The translations under genes were made by a program, and so were the position numbers. Of a DNA stretch of 64,000 bases, positions 1-9,783 are shown piece after piece (the stretch's first letter is position 1; each line of letters starts with the position of its first letter). The notes beneath the pieces were generated by a model. It saw nothing but the letters and a program-made list of their open reading frames with translations. It was not told the origin of the DNA and did no database searches. The stretch is from NCBI GenBank assembly GCA_039636795.1, contig CP143430.1, positions 3,410,001 to 3,474,000 of the forward strand, written 5' to 3'. This DNA is from Micrococcaceae bacterium Sec5.1 (GTDB lineage Bacteria > Actinomycetota > Actinomycetes > Actinomycetales > Micrococcaceae).

Positions 1-1
1 T

Positions 2-1186
2 CAGCTGCGTGTTCTTGAGGACATGAAGTCTGCGATCTCAAGTTTGCAAGCGAAAATAGCCGTGGCCTTTGACCTTGCCCAGCGCCAAGAGCGCGCAGAG
101 TCCGGAGTTCCAGCGGCTGAACGAAGCCAAGGTGTGGCAGCGCAGATCGCGCTCGCCCGGCGTGAATCACCAAACAAGGGTTCCCGGCTTCTGGGACTGG
201 CCAAGGCGCTGGTGTCGGAAATGCCACGGACCTTGGCCGCCCTGGAAACCGGGAAACTGAACGAATGGCGGGCCACGCTGCTAGTGAAGGAAACAGCGTG
301 CCTCAGTGCTGAAGATCGCTGCGCAGTGGACGAGGAACTCGCCCCGGATGCGGGCACGTTCGATGGTGCCGGCGACAAGACCATCATCGCCGCCGCAAAA
401 GCCGCGGCCTACCGTCTTGATCCTCGTTCCGTGACGCAACGGGCTGCCCATGCGGCATCGGACCGGCATGTCAGCCTCCGCCCGGCACCGGACACAATGA
501 CGATCCTCACAGCGCTACTCCCGGTCGCCCAAGGCGTTGCTGCGTACGCCGCGCTCACCCGCCATGCAGACTCAGCACGCTCCGACGGGGACAGCCGGCC
601 CCGGGGACAGGTCATGGCGGACACGCTCGTCGAACGCATCACCGGTTCGCCTGCAGGGTTCTCAGAGATCGACCTTCAACTCGTTATGACCGACCGCACC
701 TTGCTACAAGGGGACAGCGAACCCGCAAGACTTACTGGCTACGGCGTCGTGCCCGCAGAATGGGCCAGAGAGCTCCTAACCAGCGGTGAGAGCAGGACAG
801 ATCAAGACGTCAGCATTTGGCTGCGACGACTCTTCACGGCACCAAGCACGGGCGAGCTCCTTGCCACCGACTCCAGGGCACGTTTCTTCCCCACGGGCAT
901 GAGACGGTTCATCGAAACCCGCGACCACACCTGCCGCACGCCATACTGCGACGCCCCCATCCGCCATTACGACCACATCCTGCCGTGGGCCAAAGGCGGT
1001 AAAACCACACTGAATAACGCTGCCGGGCTTTGCGAACGATGCAACCACACCAAGGAAAACCCCGGATGGAGCGTCAGACCAGAACCCGCAGAGAGACACA
1101 CGCTGAAGGTGACCACGCCCACCGGGCACAACTACCACTCAACGGTTCCGCCACTGCCAGGCTATGAACGAACCCGGGTTCATTAA
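2..1186 (+). CDS. DUF222 / HNH endonuclease domain protein (5' end outside window)
   Basis: The open frame runs in from the left edge without a stop, so the true start is probably upstream; the first internal ATG is at 23. The N-terminal part is an alanine-rich DUF222-type helical domain. The C-terminal part is an HNH nuclease fold: numbering from the ATG at 23, cysteines 304, 309, 337 and 340 look like the zinc-binding set, with the YDHI motif at 316-319, GGKTT at 325-329, paired Asn 331-332 and His 342. Actinobacterial genomes, Arthrobacter included, carry many such paralogues; the biological role is not settled (nicking or homing-type DNA cleavage is inferred). It converges on nrdF. Confidence 0.85.
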   Translation, partial: QLRVLEDMKSAISSLQAKIAVAFDLAQRQERAESGVPAAERSQGVAAQIALARRESPNKGSRLLGLAKALVSEMPRTLAALETGKLNEWRATLLVKETACLSAEDRCAVDEELAPDAGTFDGAGDKTIIAAAKAAAYRLDPRSVTQRAAHAASDRHVSLRPAPDTMTILTALLPVAQGVAAYAALTRHADSARSDGDSRPRGQVMADTLVERITGSPAGFSEIDLQLVMTDRTLLQGDSEPARLTGYGVVPAEWARELLTSGESRTDQDVSIWLRRLFTAPSTGELLATDSRARFFPTGMRRFIETRDHTCRTPYCDAPIRHYDHILPWAKGGKTTLNNAAGLCERCNHTKENPGWSVRPEPAERHTLKVTTPTGHNYHSTVPPLPGYERTRVH

Positions 1187-1291
1187 GGAAGTTTCGAGTC
1201 AATTGGCATGGTCCTACTGGAGCTGCCTGAGCTCTAGCGCGCATACGACGTGCCCCGGATACGTGCCTTCCACAACTGCGCTCTTAACAAC

Positions 1292-1326
1292 AAGGCCCCT
1301 CACGCCAGCACAGCGTAAGGGGCTTT
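1292..1326 (-). terminator. Intrinsic terminator of the nrd operon
   Basis: An imperfect inverted repeat (arms about 1292-1305 and 1313-1326, one mismatch and one G-T pair) lies just downstream of the nrdF stop. Read on the minus strand it is followed by TTGTTGTT. It probably ends the nrdHIEF transcript and may also stop the convergent HNH gene. Confidence 0.65.
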
Positions 1327-1350
1327 GAAGATACCAAGAACTAAATCCTT

Positions 1351-2361
<1,011 letters not shown>

Positions 2362-2362
2362 C

Positions 2363-2392
2363 TACGACGGCGGGTGGAAACCCGCCGTCGTA
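2363..2392 (-). terminator. Perfect hairpin between nrdE and nrdF
   Basis: A 13-bp perfect inverted repeat (2363-2375 and 2380-2392) with a GGAA/TTCC loop lies in the nrdE-nrdF gap. No U-tract follows it on the minus strand, so it may be an attenuator or an mRNA-stabilising/processing element rather than a full terminator. Confidence 0.45.
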
Positions 2393-2446
2393 ATCTTTAG
2401 TTTTCAGCGCGGCAACCGCCGCAGGAAGTCAACCAATTCAAGTTGA

Positions 2447-4630
2447 TTAGAGGGCACAGCTGACGCAGCCCTCCACCTCTGTCCCTTCGAGGGCCATCTG
2501 GCGGAGACGGATGTAGTAAAGGGTCTTGATGCCCTTGCGCCATGCGTAGATCTGCGCCTTGTTGATGTCGCGCGTGGTCGCGGTGTCCTTGAAGAACAGC
2601 GTCAGGGACAGGCCCTGGTCCACGTGCTGCGTTGCAGCTGCGTAGGTGTCGATGATCTTCTCGTAGCCGATTTCGTACGCATCCTGGTAGTACTCCAGGT
2701 TGTCGTTGGTCAGGTACGGAGCCGGGTAGTAGACGCGGCCAATCTTGCCTTCCTTGCGGATTTCAATCTTGGCGGCCACCGGGTGGATCGACGACGTGGA
2801 GTTGTTGATGTAGCTGATGGAACCTGTGGGCGGAACGGCCTGGAGGTTCTGGTTGTAGATACCGTGCTCCATGACGGAAGCCTTGAGCTCACGCCAGTCA
2901 TCCTGGGTAGGAATGTGGTGGCCGGCGAAGAGCTCGCGGACGCGCTCCGTTGCTGGAACCCATTCCTGCTCCGTGTACTTTTCGAAGAACTCACCGGAGG
3001 CGTAGGTGGACTTTTCGAAGCCGCCGAACTTCTGGCCGGTCTCGATGGCCAGACGGTTGGAGGCCCGCAGAGCGTGGAACAGCACCGTGTAGAAGTAGAT
3101 GTTGGTGAAGTCCAGGCCCTCTTCGGAACCGTAGTGGACGTGCTCGCGGGCAAGGTAGCCGTGGAGGTTCATCTGGCCGAGGCCAATCGCGTGGCTCTGG
3201 GCGTTGCCCTGGGCGATGGACGGCACCGAGTTGATGTAGGACATGTCCGAAACAGCGCTGAGGGCGCGGATGGACGTCTCAATGGAGAGCCCGAAGTCCG
3301 GCGAGTCCATGGTCTTGGCGATGTTCATGGAACCGAGGTTGCAGGAAATGTCCTTACCCACGGTCTCGTAGCTGAGGTCTTCCGCGTAGATGGACGGCGA
3401 GGAAACCTGCAGGATCTCCGAGCACAGGTTGCTCATGGTGATCTTGCCGTCGATCGGGTTGGCCCGGTTCACGGTGTCCTCGAACATGATGTACGGGTAG
3501 CCGGACTCGAACTGGATTTCGGCGAGAGTCTGGAAGAACTCACGGGCGCTGATCTTGGTCTTCTTGATCCGCGAATCGTCAACCATCTCGTAGTACTTCT
3601 CCGTGACGGAAATGTCGGAGAAGGGGACGCCGTACACGCGCTCGACGTCGTACGGGGAGAAGAGGTACATGTCCTCGTTCTTCTTGGCGAGCTCGAACGT
3701 GATGTCCGGAACCACAACGCCCAAGGAGAGCGTCTTGATGCGGATCTTCTCGTCGGCGTTCTCACGCTTGGTGTCCAGGAAGCGGTGAATGTCCGGGTGG
3801 TGGGCGTGCAGGTACACGGCACCGGCACCCTGGCGGGCACCAAGCTGGTTGGCGTAGGAGAAGCTGTCTTCGAGGAGCTTCATCACGGGGATGACGCCCG
3901 AGGACTGGTTTTCGATCTGCTTGATCGGGGCGCCGTGCTCACGGATGTTGGTGAGTGATAGGGCTACACCGCCACCGCGCTTGGAGAGCTGCAGTGCGGA
4001 GTTGATGGCGCGGGCAATCGACTCCATATTGTCTTCGATGCGGAGCAGGAAGCAGGAGACCAGCTCACCGCGCTGGGCCTTGCCGGCGTTCAGGAAGGTG
4101 GGGGTCGCGGGCTGGAAACGGCCGTCGATGATTTCGTCAACCAGGCGGCTGGCAAGTTCTTCGTTACCGCGGGCAAGGTGCAGGGCAACCATGCAGACGC
4201 GGTCTTCGTAGCGCTCAAGGAAACGCTTGCCGTCAAACGTCTTCAGTGTGTAGGACGTGTAGAACTTGAAGGCGCCAAGGAAAGTCTCGAAGCGGAACTT
4301 CTTCTTGTATGCACGGTTGAAGAGCTCACGGATGAAGTTCATCGTGTACTGGTCGAGGGTTTCGCGCTCGTAGTACTGGTTCTTCACCAGGTAGTCGAGC
4401 TTCTCTTCCAGGTCGTGGAAGAACACGGTGTTGTTGTTCACGTGCTGCAGGAAGTACTGGTGCGCGGCTTCACGGTCGGCTTCAAACTGGATCTCGCCGT
4501 TGGGGCCATACAGGTTCAGCATGGCGTTGAGCTCGTGATAGCCCAGGCCCTTGTAGGCCTCCGGCAGTGGCTTCTTGGCCGTTTCCACAGCGCCCCCGGT
4601 TACTTCTGTTTCTGCGACAGTAGTGTCCAA
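2447..4630 (-). CDS. nrdE: Class Ib ribonucleoside-diphosphate reductase, alpha subunit NrdE
   Basis: This is the catalytic (R1) subunit, 727 residues, which reduces NDPs to dNDPs using a thiyl radical supplied by NrdF. It ends in the redox pair Cys722-Val-Ser-Cys725, which is re-reduced by NrdH. The frame opens with TTG at 4630, inside the last 31 bases of nrdI. A GTG at 4588 with GGGG about 6 bases upstream, 11 bases past the nrdI stop, is an equally credible start and would remove 14 residues; the conserved part begins after it. Either way nrdI and nrdE are tightly packed and probably co-translated. Family assignment is certain; the start is not. Confidence 0.96.
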   Translation of the reverse strand: MDTTVAETEVTGGAVETAKKPLPEAYKGLGYHELNAMLNLYGPNGEIQFEADREAAHQYFLQHVNNNTVFFHDLEEKLDYLVKNQYYERETLDQYTMNFIRELFNRAYKKKFRFETFLGAFKFYTSYTLKTFDGKRFLERYEDRVCMVALHLARGNEELASRLVDEIIDGRFQPATPTFLNAGKAQRGELVSCFLLRIEDNMESIARAINSALQLSKRGGGVALSLTNIREHGAPIKQIENQSSGVIPVMKLLEDSFSYANQLGARQGAGAVYLHAHHPDIHRFLDTKRENADEKIRIKTLSLGVVVPDITFELAKKNEDMYLFSPYDVERVYGVPFSDISVTEKYYEMVDDSRIKKTKISAREFFQTLAEIQFESGYPYIMFEDTVNRANPIDGKITMSNLCSEILQVSSPSIYAEDLSYETVGKDISCNLGSMNIAKTMDSPDFGLSIETSIRALSAVSDMSYINSVPSIAQGNAQSHAIGLGQMNLHGYLAREHVHYGSEEGLDFTNIYFYTVLFHALRASNRLAIETGQKFGGFEKSTYASGEFFEKYTEQEWVPATERVRELFAGHHIPTQDDWRELKASVMEHGIYNQNLQAVPPTGSISYINNSTSSIHPVAAKIEIRKEGKIGRVYYPAPYLTNDNLEYYQDAYEIGYEKIIDTYAAATQHVDQGLSLTLFFKDTATTRDINKAQIYAWRKGIKTLYYIRLRQMALEGTEVEGCVSCAL

Positions 4631-5070
4631 AACTTTTCCAATCCTTGATTGACCCGATCGACGTCTTCCGGCGTCCCCATGAGTTCAAACCTGTAGAGAT
4701 GCGGCACGTTGCACTTGGCGGCGATGATGTCTCCCGCTGCGCAATAGTTGTCCGCGAAGTTGGTGTTTCCTGCACCGATAACACCCCGGATCAGTTCCCT
4801 GTTCCGTGGGTTGTTGAGAAACCTGATGACCTGCTTAGGCACTGAACCTTCGCCGTTCGTCCCACCGTAAGTCGGCAGGACGAGGACAAAGGGTTCAAGT
4901 GCTTGTAGTGGGGCATCGTGCGCATAAAGCGGGATGCGCGCTGCATCCCTGCCCAATTTCTGGACAAAGCGCTTGGTGTTCTCAGATGTCGAGGAAAAGT
5001 AGATGAGGTGACTCCTCGTGGTCACAGTGTCCGTGTCACTGCGCACGGATGCCGTTGCCAGCGGTGCCAT
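4600..5070 (-). CDS. nrdI: NrdI flavodoxin-like ribonucleotide reductase activator
   Basis: NrdI is a small FMN protein that supplies oxidant for assembling the Mn2-Tyr radical cofactor of NrdF. The 156-residue product shows the FMN-phosphate loop [11 protein letters not shown] and the PTYGG and [10 protein letters not shown] segments typical of the family. The ATG at 5070 has GAGGTG 6 bases upstream; the open frame continues further upstream across nrdH but that part is out-of-frame shadow. It sits 62 bases after nrdH, and its 3' end overlaps the upstream candidate start of nrdE. Confidence 0.95.
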   Translation of the reverse strand: MAPLATASVRSDTDTVTTRSHLIYFSSTSENTKRFVQKLGRDAARIPLYAHDAPLQALEPFVLVLPTYGGTNGEGSVPKQVIRFLNNPRNRELIRGVIGAGNTNFADNYCAAGDIIAAKCNVPHLYRFELMGTPEDVDRVNQGLEKFWTLLSQKQK

Positions 5071-5132
5071 GGGAGTCACCTCGACTACATAGGAATTCTT
5101 GCTTGCTGTGGTGGCGAAGTCCGAAAGGAAAC

Positions 5133-5375
5133 TTAGGCCACGGAGGAAACGGCCTGGGCCAGTTCCTCGATCTTGTCCGGGCGGAATCCAGACCAATGGT
5201 CCTGCTCGGTCACGACGACGGGAGCCTGCATGTAACCCAGCGCCTTGAGGCGTTCGAGCGCCTCGGCATCCTGGGAGATGTCGACACTCTGGTAGGCAAT
5301 GCCCTTCTTGTCGAGTGCCCGGTAGGTTGCGTTGCACTGAACACAGGCCGGCTTCGTGTAAACCGTAACGGTCAT
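5133..5375 (-). CDS. nrdH: Glutaredoxin-like electron donor NrdH
   Basis: NrdH is a thioredoxin-reductase-dependent redoxin that recycles the C-terminal cysteines of NrdE. The 80-residue product has the active site Cys11-Val-Gln-Cys14 and the WSGFRPDKI segment that separates NrdH proteins from ordinary glutaredoxins. It is the first gene of the nrdHIEF operon, and its upstream region carries the regulatory sites listed separately. Confidence 0.97.
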   Translation of the reverse strand: MTVTVYTKPACVQCNATYRALDKKGIAYQSVDISQDAEALERLKALGYMQAPVVVTEQDHWSGFRPDKIEELAQAVSSVA

Positions 5376-5528
5376 GATCCCTGTCCCCTTAGTTGAAGTC
5401 TGTCGCTCTTCGTATCTGGCGGGCTCAACCGGAACTGAATACTGAATCCGATACCGGCCCGCAGGCTGCTGTGGCAGCCAACACGCTTATTTAGTCTTGT
5501 GCTGGTTTCCCGCTCAATCCGTAAACCG

Positions 5529-5544
5529 ATACTACATGTAGTGC
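5529..5544 (-). promoter_or_regulatory. NrdR-box-like palindrome upstream of nrdH
   Basis: ACTACATGTAGT at 5531-5542 is a perfect 12-bp palindrome and matches the core of the NrdR box (ACACWATATATWGTGT) at 10 of 12 positions. On the minus strand TAGTAT, a fair -10 sequence, overlaps it. A weaker half-matching site, with the well kept half CACAAGA, lies at 5487-5502; the centres are 42 bp apart, about four helical turns. NrdR is the general repressor of ribonucleotide reductase genes and usually binds paired boxes. Confidence 0.65.
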
Positions 5545-5602
5545 AAGCGCCTCGCCGGGACCCCAAGATGATGTATTACAAGTATGTCATTCAATCCACC
5601 GC

Positions 5603-5678
5603 TCGTCCACAGGCAAGGGCTCTCAAAATGTCCGTAATTCCGCCATATTGAGAGATGTCATCCACACCCTGTGGACTA
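5603..5678. promoter_or_regulatory. Cluster of three DnaA-box-like 9-mers between nrdH and the LysR gene
   Basis: TCGTCCACA (5603-5611), TCATCCACA (5658-5666) and, on the minus strand, TAGTCCACA (5670-5678) each differ by one base from a known DnaA box (TTGTCCACA or TTATCCACA). The first and third form an inverted repeat, GTCCACAGG / CCTGTGGAC. An inner imperfect stem (CTCTCAAAATG 5620-5630 and CATATTGAGAG 5644-5654) lies between them. E. coli nrdAB is known to be controlled by DnaA; the role here is inference. Confidence 0.4.
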
Positions 5679-5769
5679 CTTAGCCACATTTAATCTCCAG
5701 CGTGTCGCCGGGTTCCGGCGTGTCGTGACACTTTGAAAATGTGGCGTGGCGAACAGCTAAACTCTCCTG

Positions 5770-6735
5770 ATGGTCAATCTCCTCCACCTCCGGACGCTGA
5801 TGGAAGTAACCCGCTTGGGTTCTTTCGCTGCGGCTGCCGCGCAGCTTGGCTATACAGCCTCCGCCGTTTCCCAGCAGATGGCCGCACTGGAACGCGACAC
5901 CGGCGTGGAACTTTTCCAGCGTTCGGCGAGGAGCGTCATTCCCACCGAGGCGGCCATCACCATGACGCGGCACGCCTCAAAGGTGCTGACCGACGTCGAA
6001 GCACTGATGGCGGCAGCATCAAGGACCAACGATGCGCCAGCCCAGGAATTGCGGCTGGGCATCTTCCCAAGCCTTGCCACTTACGTGCTCCCGGACATCC
6101 TGAAGAATGAGCGGTGGAACGGACTCGGAATCGAGCTGCGGGTATCAGTCGCTGAACCGGCACAGACCATCCAGGGACTGCGCAGTGGCGGAGAATTGGA
6201 CGTCGCCCTCGTGTACCAGGTGGGCCAGTCCGGATTGGCCTGGCCACATTCCCTGGAGCGGCAATGGATCGGCGACGACGACTTCCGCGTGGTGCTGCCC
6301 GCTTCATGGAAAATCCGTGAGGATGCCGAGATTGAAGCCGCGCACCTCTCGGACATGCCGTGGATCGTCCACCACCCAGGCACCAGCGACGCCCTGGTGA
6401 TCGAACGCTTGTTTGCCAGCTGCAACCTGCACCCCCGCGTCGTGGCTTACAGTGACGATTTCCACGCCAGCCTGGAGATGACCGCGGCGGGCTTGGGTGC
6501 CTCGCTGGTACCGGAACTGGCGCTGCGCAACAGGCCACCCGGCGTCGTGGTCCTTGACGTCCCGGACATCCGGCTGGCGCGTAACGTGTTCGCGCTGCTC
6601 ATCAATGAAAAGCGCACAGCGCAAGTCCAACTGTTTACGCAGCTCCTGGCTGACACCCTCCGCGGCACCTCCGAAAAGAGCGGTTTGCATCCCCTGAAAT
6701 CAGCGCCTGTCAAGGGTCCGCAGCGTCGGAGGTGA
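5770..6735 (+). CDS. LysR-family transcriptional regulator
   Basis: The 321-residue product has an N-terminal winged helix-turn-helix (about residues 1-60, with GSFAAAAAQLGYTASAVSQQ spanning the HTH) followed by a periplasmic-binding-protein-like effector domain, the normal LysR layout and length. It is divergent from nrdH across a 394-bp gap. LysR proteins often control a divergent neighbour, but nothing seen ties this one to ribonucleotide reductase, and the effector is unknown. The downstream gene at 6786 is on the same strand 50 bp later. Confidence 0.9.
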   Translation: MVNLLHLRTLMEVTRLGSFAAAAAQLGYTASAVSQQMAALERDTGVELFQRSARSVIPTEAAITMTRHASKVLTDVEALMAAASRTNDAPAQELRLGIFPSLATYVLPDILKNERWNGLGIELRVSVAEPAQTIQGLRSGGELDVALVYQVGQSGLAWPHSLERQWIGDDDFRVVLPASWKIREDAEIEAAHLSDMPWIVHHPGTSDALVIERLFASCNLHPRVVAYSDDFHASLEMTAAGLGASLVPELALRNRPPGVVVLDVPDIRLARNVFALLINEKRTAQVQLFTQLLADTLRGTSEKSGLHPLKSAPVKGPQRRR

Positions 6736-6785
6736 ATTCTTCCCAATTGCTGGAACCGGCCCGATGTTGGGGTTAGATTGATCAC

Positions 6786-7292
6786 ATGGGCAAGGTAGCA
6801 AGCACACATTTTGGGGAGATCGAGCTCAATCACGGGCGTGAACATTGCTTCGTGACCAAACACGAACTCGGCGGCAATCAGCTTGAGCTGGACCTCAACG
6901 TCACGGCGCATGACCATTTCGACGAGGCTGCCATGCACAAGGTGGACTACCGCTTGCGCTTCCTGCCGGAGCTGGTTGACCAGGTCCGGGAGATGATCGC
7001 CGATGAGCTGGACCAGGACGGCACCAATCCGCAGCAGTTCCTGCATTTCCACAGTTCCCAGCTCAAGGAAGAGCAGCTCGAATCGGTTTTCGGGGTCAGG
7101 GACAAGTCCCAGCTCACCAACGACGTCTTCCTCAAAGCCCTCAAACTGGGTCATGTGGCCATCTACCCTGGCCAGCCCGAGCGCTATTTCGTCCTGGACT
7201 TCACCCTCGGCTCGCACTTCACGGATGAGCTGCTGGTTGTGGCCGCCGATGAAGACGGCGTGGTGGATGACGAAATCCTTTGGGAGTCGTGA
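6786..7292 (+). CDS. Conserved hypothetical acidic protein (DUF2004-like)
   Basis: The 168-residue product is soluble and acidic, with no signal peptide or membrane segment. Its pattern (THFGEIEL near the start, a central helical stretch with FLPELVDQVREMI, and a C-terminal segment DELLVVAADEDGVVDDEI) resembles the DUF2004 family, which I recall with moderate certainty. That family has no known function. It may be co-transcribed with the LysR gene 50 bp upstream and ends at a strong bidirectional hairpin. Confidence 0.75.
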   Translation: MGKVASTHFGEIELNHGREHCFVTKHELGGNQLELDLNVTAHDHFDEAAMHKVDYRLRFLPELVDQVREMIADELDQDGTNPQQFLHFHSSQLKEEQLESVFGVRDKSQLTNDVFLKALKLGHVAIYPGQPERYFVLDFTLGSHFTDELLVVAADEDGVVDDEILWES

Positions 7293-7314
7293 GGGACTGA
7301 GTCTTTAAACGCCC

Positions 7315-7352
7315 GACGGCGGCCGGTCACCTTTCGGAGACCGGCCGCCGTC
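7315..7352. terminator. Bidirectional intrinsic terminator
   Basis: A perfect 14-bp GC-rich inverted repeat (7315-7328 and 7339-7352) with a 10-base loop lies between the convergent DUF2004-like gene and metE. U-tracts are weak on both sides, as is common in high-GC actinobacteria. Confidence 0.75.
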
Positions 7353-7364
7353 GTTGTGGCTGGC

Positions 7365-9704
7365 TTACTTAGCGGTTTCGAGCAGCGTGGCGCGAACCGT
7401 CTGGGTTGCCTTGACCAGATTGCGCAGGGACTCTTCGGTCTCGGCGTAGCCACGGGTCTTCAGGCCGCAGTCCGGGTTGACCCAGAGCTGGCGCGAGGGA
7501 ACGTGCTTGACGGCGGTGGCCAGGAGTTCGGTGACTTCTGCTTCACCCGGAACACGCGGCGAGTGGATGTCGTAAACGCCCGGACCAACGCCGCGGCCGA
7601 AGCCGTGGGACTCGAGGTCGTGGACGACCTCCATGCGGGAGCGTGCAGCTTCGATGGAGGTCACGTCTGCGTCGAGGCCGTCGATTGCATCGATGATCAC
7701 ACCGAACTCGGAGTAGCACAGGTGGGTGTGGATCTGGGTGGAGTCGGCAGCACCGGCCGTGGCGAGGCGGAAGGAGTCAACGGACCACTTCAGGTAGTCG
7801 GCGTGGTCTGCCTTGCGCAGCGGGAGGAGCTCACGGAGGGCGGGCTCGTCCACCTGGATGACCTTGATGCCGGCTGCCTCGAGGTCAGCAATTTCGTCGC
7901 GGAGTGCCAGGCCAACCTGGTTGGCGGTCTCGCCCAGCGGCTGGTCATCGCGAACGAAGGACCAGGCCAGGATGGTGACAGGACCGGTCAACATGCCCTT
8001 CATCGGCTTGCTGGTCAGCGACTGCGCGTACTCGGCCCAGGCAACCGTGATCGGGGCGCTGCGGGTGACGTCGCCCCAGAGGATGGACGGACGGGTGCAG
8101 CGGGATCCGTAGGACTGGACCCAACCGTGGACCGTCACGTCAAAACCTTCGAGGTTCTCCGCGAAGTACTGGACCATGTCGTTGCGCTCGGGCTCACCGT
8201 GAACCAGGACGTCGTAGCCCAGTTCTTCCTGCAGGTCCACAACGCGCTTGATCTCGTCCTTCATGAGCTTCTCGTACTGCTCGTTGGTGAGATCGCCCTT
8301 GTTGTTGCGGGCACGTGCGGAGCGGATCTCGGACGTCTGGGGGAACGAACCGATGGTGGTGGTGGGCAGCGGCGGAAGGTGCAGTGCCTCTTCCTGGGCA
8401 GCTTCACGAACCGCGTACTCGGAGCGGTTGAAGTCCGCAGCGGTCAGTGCCTGGGTGCGGGCGCGGACGTCGTCGCGGCGAACGCCTTCGGCGGTTGCGC
8501 GGGAAGCGATCACGGCGGATGCTTCGTCGATGGCAGCCTTGGCCGACGCGGGGTCCGCCAGGTAGGAAGCGAGGGTCTTGACCTCCACTGCCTTCTGGTC
8601 GGAGAAGGCGAGCCAGCTGCGCAGCTGCTCAGACAACGCGGTTTCCTCTGCGACGTCGTGCGGGACGTGCTGGGTGGAGGTGGACGTGCTGACGGCCAGC
8701 TTGCCGGCTGCAGCCTTCAGCTCATCCAGCTTCGCGGCTGAAGCGGCGAGGTCGTTGCGCCAGATGTTGTGACCGTCAACCACACCGGCAACCAGGGTCT
8801 TGTTGCCCAGGCCTGCGAGGGCAGCTGCAGAGGGAACTCCACCCTTGAAGACGTCGATGTGCAGGGCGTCGATGTTGGTGGCAGCAATCGTACCGAGCTG
8901 GCCGTCAGGCGAACCGTACGGGGTGGAGACAAGGATCTGCGGACGCTTCGCGGCAGACGTGAGGACCTCGTAAGCGCGGGCAACGGCTGCTTCGATCTCG
9001 GCGGCCGGCGTGTCCTGGTCAACAACCAGGGCCGGCTCATCGAGCTGAACCCAGCTGGCGCCAGCCTCGGCGAGCTTCTCAAGCAGCTGCACGTAAACGG
9101 GCAGGATGTCCTCGAGGCGGGACAGCGGGGCGAAACCGGCCGGGGCGTCGTCGGATGCCTTGGAGAGCAGCAGGTAGGTGACCGGGCCAACAATGTACGG
9201 ACGGGTCTCAATGCCATTGGCAAGTGCGAAGGCGAACTCGTCAACCTTGGCGGTGGAGGCGAGCGTGAACTCGGTTTCCGGGCCGATTTCCGGTACCAGG
9301 TAGTGGTAGTTGGTGTCGAACCACTTGGTCATTTCCAGCGGCTGCTGTTCCTTGTTGCCGCGTGCCAGCGTGAAGTAGCCATCGATGTCCAGCTGGCCCT
9401 CAGCGTTGAGGAGCTTACCGAAGCGTGCCGGAACTGCGCCCAGGTGCGCAGTGGTGTCCAGCACCTGGTCGTAGAAGGAGAAGGTACCCGGAACAGCGGC
9501 AGCTTCAGTAAGGCCCAGGTCCTGCAGGCGCTTGGCGATGGTGAGCTGGATGTCCTTTGCTGCTGCGTCCAGTGCTGCGGCGTCGATCTTGCCGGCCCAG
9601 TAAGCTTCGACAGCCTTCTTGAGCTCGCGGCGACGGCCGATGCGAGGGTAGCCGAGCAGCGAGGCTGCCGGGAACGGAGTGGCGGGCGTGTTCTGTTCAG
9701 TCAT
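7365..9704 (-). CDS. metE: Cobalamin-independent methionine synthase MetE
   Basis: MetE transfers the methyl group from 5-methyltetrahydropteroyl-triglutamate to homocysteine, the last step of methionine synthesis, without vitamin B12. The 779-residue length fits the two-barrel family. The C-terminal catalytic barrel has HTHLCYSEF (zinc-binding His and Cys) and NPDCGLKTR (the further zinc Cys), and the folate/homocysteine motif DEPALRE. The ATG has AAGGAAT upstream. metF lies 79 bp upstream on the same strand, so methyl-folate production and use are probably co-expressed. Confidence 0.97.
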   Translation of the reverse strand: MTEQNTPATPFPAASLLGYPRIGRRRELKKAVEAYWAGKIDAAALDAAAKDIQLTIAKRLQDLGLTEAAAVPGTFSFYDQVLDTTAHLGAVPARFGKLLNAEGQLDIDGYFTLARGNKEQQPLEMTKWFDTNYHYLVPEIGPETEFTLASTAKVDEFAFALANGIETRPYIVGPVTYLLLSKASDDAPAGFAPLSRLEDILPVYVQLLEKLAEAGASWVQLDEPALVVDQDTPAAEIEAAVARAYEVLTSAAKRPQILVSTPYGSPDGQLGTIAATNIDALHIDVFKGGVPSAAALAGLGNKTLVAGVVDGHNIWRNDLAASAAKLDELKAAAGKLAVSTSTSTQHVPHDVAEETALSEQLRSWLAFSDQKAVEVKTLASYLADPASAKAAIDEASAVIASRATAEGVRRDDVRARTQALTAADFNRSEYAVREAAQEEALHLPPLPTTTIGSFPQTSEIRSARARNNKGDLTNEQYEKLMKDEIKRVVDLQEELGYDVLVHGEPERNDMVQYFAENLEGFDVTVHGWVQSYGSRCTRPSILWGDVTRSAPITVAWAEYAQSLTSKPMKGMLTGPVTILAWSFVRDDQPLGETANQVGLALRDEIADLEAAGIKVIQVDEPALRELLPLRKADHADYLKWSVDSFRLATAGAADSTQIHTHLCYSEFGVIIDAIDGLDADVTSIEAARSRMEVVHDLESHGFGRGVGPGVYDIHSPRVPGEAEVTELLATAVKHVPSRQLWVNPDCGLKTRGYAETEESLRNLVKATQTVRATLLETAK

Positions 9705-9783
9705 GGGAATTCCTTGATGAAGTGGTTTGAAAAGGTTGGTGTCTTGGGTGGTCGGGAAGAGCCGACGGGTTGGTGGCAGGCTG

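Noticed and set aside
1..1186. Homing endonuclease in a mobile element
   Set aside because: The HNH/DUF222 protein is a common chromosomal family in actinobacteria; no intron, intein or repeat borders are visible.
2624..3958. Long plus-strand frame opposite nrdE
   Set aside because: It is a high-GC antisense shadow; the minus-strand frame is a clear NrdE, and the antisense translation is Val/Leu/Arg-rich without family features.
7356..8741. 461-codon plus-strand frame opposite metE
   Set aside because: Antisense shadow of metE in a GC-rich genome; no ribosome-binding site and no recognisable domain.
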